Shown here in pieces: positions 62,798 to 64,000 of a stretch of 64,000 nt of DNA. The notes under the pieces were generated by a model. That model did no database searches. It was not told where the DNA came from and saw only the letters and a list, made by a program, of their open reading frames with translations. The stretch is from Aureimonas pseudogalii (lineage in GTDB: Bacteria > Pseudomonadota > Alphaproteobacteria > Rhizobiales > Rhizobiaceae): positions 1-64,000 of the forward strand of contig NZ_JACIEK010000003.1 of NCBI RefSeq assembly GCF_014196835.1. The letters are read 5' to 3'. The translations under genes and the position numbers were made by a program. Numbering within the stretch: position 1 is the first letter of the stretch; each line of letters starts with the position of its first letter.

Positions 62798-63310
62798 CTA
62801 TGATCCGTCCGCGGGTTCGCTCGTCGCTTCAGGCGCGGTCGGCAGGATGCGGACGAAGACCCGACCCGTCATCGAGAAGGCGAGGCGGCCCTCGGCGTCG
62901 GCGGCTTCCACGCGCGTCGAGATCAGACCCCATTCGGGACGCGATGCGGACACCCGCTTCTCGGTGACGGTCTGCGTGTAGTGCAGCGTCTCGCCCGCCC
63001 GCACCGGACGCAGCCAGCGAAGGTCCGCCACGCCGGGGGAGGGGCCGAATTGCGGGATCTCGATGCCCGCTGCGGCCCGCTCCCGCGCGATCCGCTGCTG
63101 ATGCTGGACGTTCAGGCGCATGAAGATGGCGGCGGTCTGCCAGCCCGAAGCGCAGAGGCCGCCGAGCACGCTCGCCCGTGCGGCTTTCTCGTCGAGATGG
63201 AACGGCTGGGGATCGAACTTGCTGGCGAAATCGAGAATGCGCTCGCGCGTGAACGTATAGTGCCCGAGATCCTCGACATGCCCGACGTCGAATTCGTTCC
63301 AGTAGCTCAT
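62798..63310 (-). CDS. MaoC-like hot-dog dehydratase, copy 2
   Basis: 170 aa. Hot-dog fold with ILDFASKFDPQPFHLDEKAA as the R-hydratase-2 motif (Asp and His catalytic) and ASVLGGLCASGWQTAAIFMR, GVADLRWLRPVRAGETLHYT. The ATG overlaps the stop of the upstream paralogue (ATGA). Two coupled MaoC-fold proteins could form one hydratase dimer for (R)-hydroxyacyl-CoA. The substrate is unknown. Confidence 0.88.
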   Translation of the reverse strand: MSYWNEFDVGHVEDLGHYTFTRERILDFASKFDPQPFHLDEKAARASVLGGLCASGWQTAAIFMRLNVQHQQRIARERAAAGIEIPQFGPSPGVADLRWLRPVRAGETLHYTQTVTEKRVSASRPEWGLISTRVEAADAEGRLAFSMTGRVFVRILPTAPEATSEPADGS

Positions 63311-63759
63311 GCGAGGGCGCCGGCGCGCGTCAGCAGCATCACGGCGTAGTCGCAGACCAGCACCATCTCGTCGCGTTGGTTGCGGATCGTGTTGCGAAGC
63401 TTGCAGATGCCGAGGCCGGGTCGAGAGCCCGACAGTCGCGCCTCGAGAACCCGCGCCTCGCCGCTCAGCACGTCGCCGGGCCGCACCGGACGCATCCATT
63501 TGATGACGTCGACGCCGGGCGACCCTTGCGAGGTCGAGTCAACGACGAAGGCGTCGCACATCATCCGCATCATCATCGCGCAGGTGTGCCAGCCCGAGGC
63601 CGACAACCCTGCGAGCATGGAGGCCTCGGCCGCGGCGTCGTCGAGATGGAAAGGCTGCGGGTCGAATTCGCTCGCGAAGGCCAGCACCGCCTCGCGCTCG
63701 ACCCGGTAGGGTCCGAGCGGGATCGTCGTATCCACCGTCAGATCTTCGAAGGTCCGCAT
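63307..63759 (-). CDS. MaoC-like hot-dog dehydratase, copy 1
   Basis: 150 aa. VLAFASEFDPQPFHLDDAAA is the catalytic Asp/His motif, followed by ASMLAGLSASGWHTCAMMMR and GVDVIKWMRPVRPGDVL. Clearly homologous to the next gene, so the pair arose by tandem duplication and probably acts together. It is transcribed in the same direction as ychF, which lies 66 bases upstream. Confidence 0.88.
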   Translation of the reverse strand: MRTFEDLTVDTTIPLGPYRVEREAVLAFASEFDPQPFHLDDAAAEASMLAGLSASGWHTCAMMMRMMCDAFVVDSTSQGSPGVDVIKWMRPVRPGDVLSGEARVLEARLSGSRPGLGICKLRNTIRNQRDEMVLVCDYAVMLLTRAGALA

Positions 63760-63825
63760 CGGGTCTCCCGTCGGCCTCTCGCCGCGTGATCTGAGATAGG
63801 GGCCGGCCGCGCTGCGGCCAACCGG

Positions 63826-64000
63826 TCAGACGTTGAACTTGAACATCAGGATGTCGCCGTCCTGCACGACGTATTCCTTGCCCTCGTCCCGCGCCTTGCC
63901 GGCTTCCTTGGCCGCCACTTCGCCGCCGAGCGCCACGAAATCGTCGTAGGCGATGGTCTGGGCGCGGATGAAGCCCTTCTCGAAGTCGGTGTGGATGACG
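63826..64000 (-). CDS. ychF: Redox-regulated ATPase YchF (C-terminal part, cut by window end)
   Basis: Only the last 57 residues are in the window: [40 protein letters not shown] and [13 protein letters not shown]. This is the highly conserved TGS-domain end of YchF/OLA1. The stop is at 63826-63828. The protein is a ribosome-associated ATPase of the Obg family. Confidence 0.95.
   Translation of the reverse strand, partial: VIHTDFEKGFIRAQTIAYDDFVALGGEVAAKEAGKARDEGKEYVVQDGDILMFKFNV

Overview
The window looks like a high-GC alphaproteobacterial chromosome, most likely Hyphomicrobiales. The reasons are the petABC order with cytochrome c1 as its own gene, DeoR/ROK-controlled sugar ABC transporters of the Frc type, PssD/PssE-like glycosyltransferases, a leucyl aminopeptidase followed by an NlpC/P60 gene, and pervasive ATGA/GTGA translational coupling. 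No rRNA, tRNA or CRISPR array was found. Genus is not claimed.

Layout. (1) About 1-6.9 kb is one end of an integrated mobile element. It holds a tyrosine integrase at its edge, a small serine recombinase, a terminase-small-subunit-like HTH protein, an RHH-like protein with a coupled partner, an HUH-type replication or relaxase-like frame, and a small gene translationally coupled to a protein made of two tandem ADP-ribosyltransferase-like domains. The other end lies outside the window. (2) About 7.1-30.5 kb is a large carbohydrate-uptake and catabolism superlocus. It has two DeoR regulators and a ROK repressor, a Tat-exported binding protein with MalF/MalG-type permeases (the first broken by an internal deletion) and a UgpC-type ATPase, and an FrcB/FrcC/FrcA transporter. 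Enzymes include three-component sets typical of oxidised-sugar pathways: two Gfo/Idh/MocA dehydrogenases, two TIM-barrel isomerase/epimerases, an RPE/AlsE-like epimerase, ROK and PfkB kinases, two paralogous class I aldolases, two alpha/beta hydrolases and an IMPase-family phosphatase. (3) About 30.5-34.2 kb holds a TadD-like TPR lipoprotein, an M17 aminopeptidase, a MarR-like regulator and an NlpC/P60 hydrolase.

(4) About 34.3-51.9 kb is an exopolysaccharide locus with secreted RTX proteins at both ends. It contains an M10/serralysin-like protease, a hexapeptide acyltransferase, a GH5 glycosidase, a conserved TIM-barrel protein, a Gfo/Idh oxidoreductase, PssE, two PssD paralogues, an AlgD-type GDP-mannose 6-dehydrogenase, a Wzc/ExoP tyrosine autokinase, a Wzx flippase, a glycosyltransferase, a beta-helix RTX protein and a Wzy-like polymerase. 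AlgD without an alginate polymerase suggests a heteropolymer containing mannuronate. (5) About 52.5-64 kb is housekeeping: a PPP-type phosphatase, TrmL, a pair of coupled ABC exporters, petABC with a clear terminator, a diguanylate cyclase, two tandem MaoC-fold proteins and the C-terminus of YchF.

The strongest unusual signals are the tandem ART protein with its coupled small partner in the mobile element, the MalF'-MalG frame fusion in the sugar operon, a 10-bp-phased TTCCAAAA motif shared by a DeoR gene and the aldolase gene it faces, and the AlgD-bearing exopolysaccharide locus with a duplicated PssD and a beta-helix RTX protein of unknown activity.
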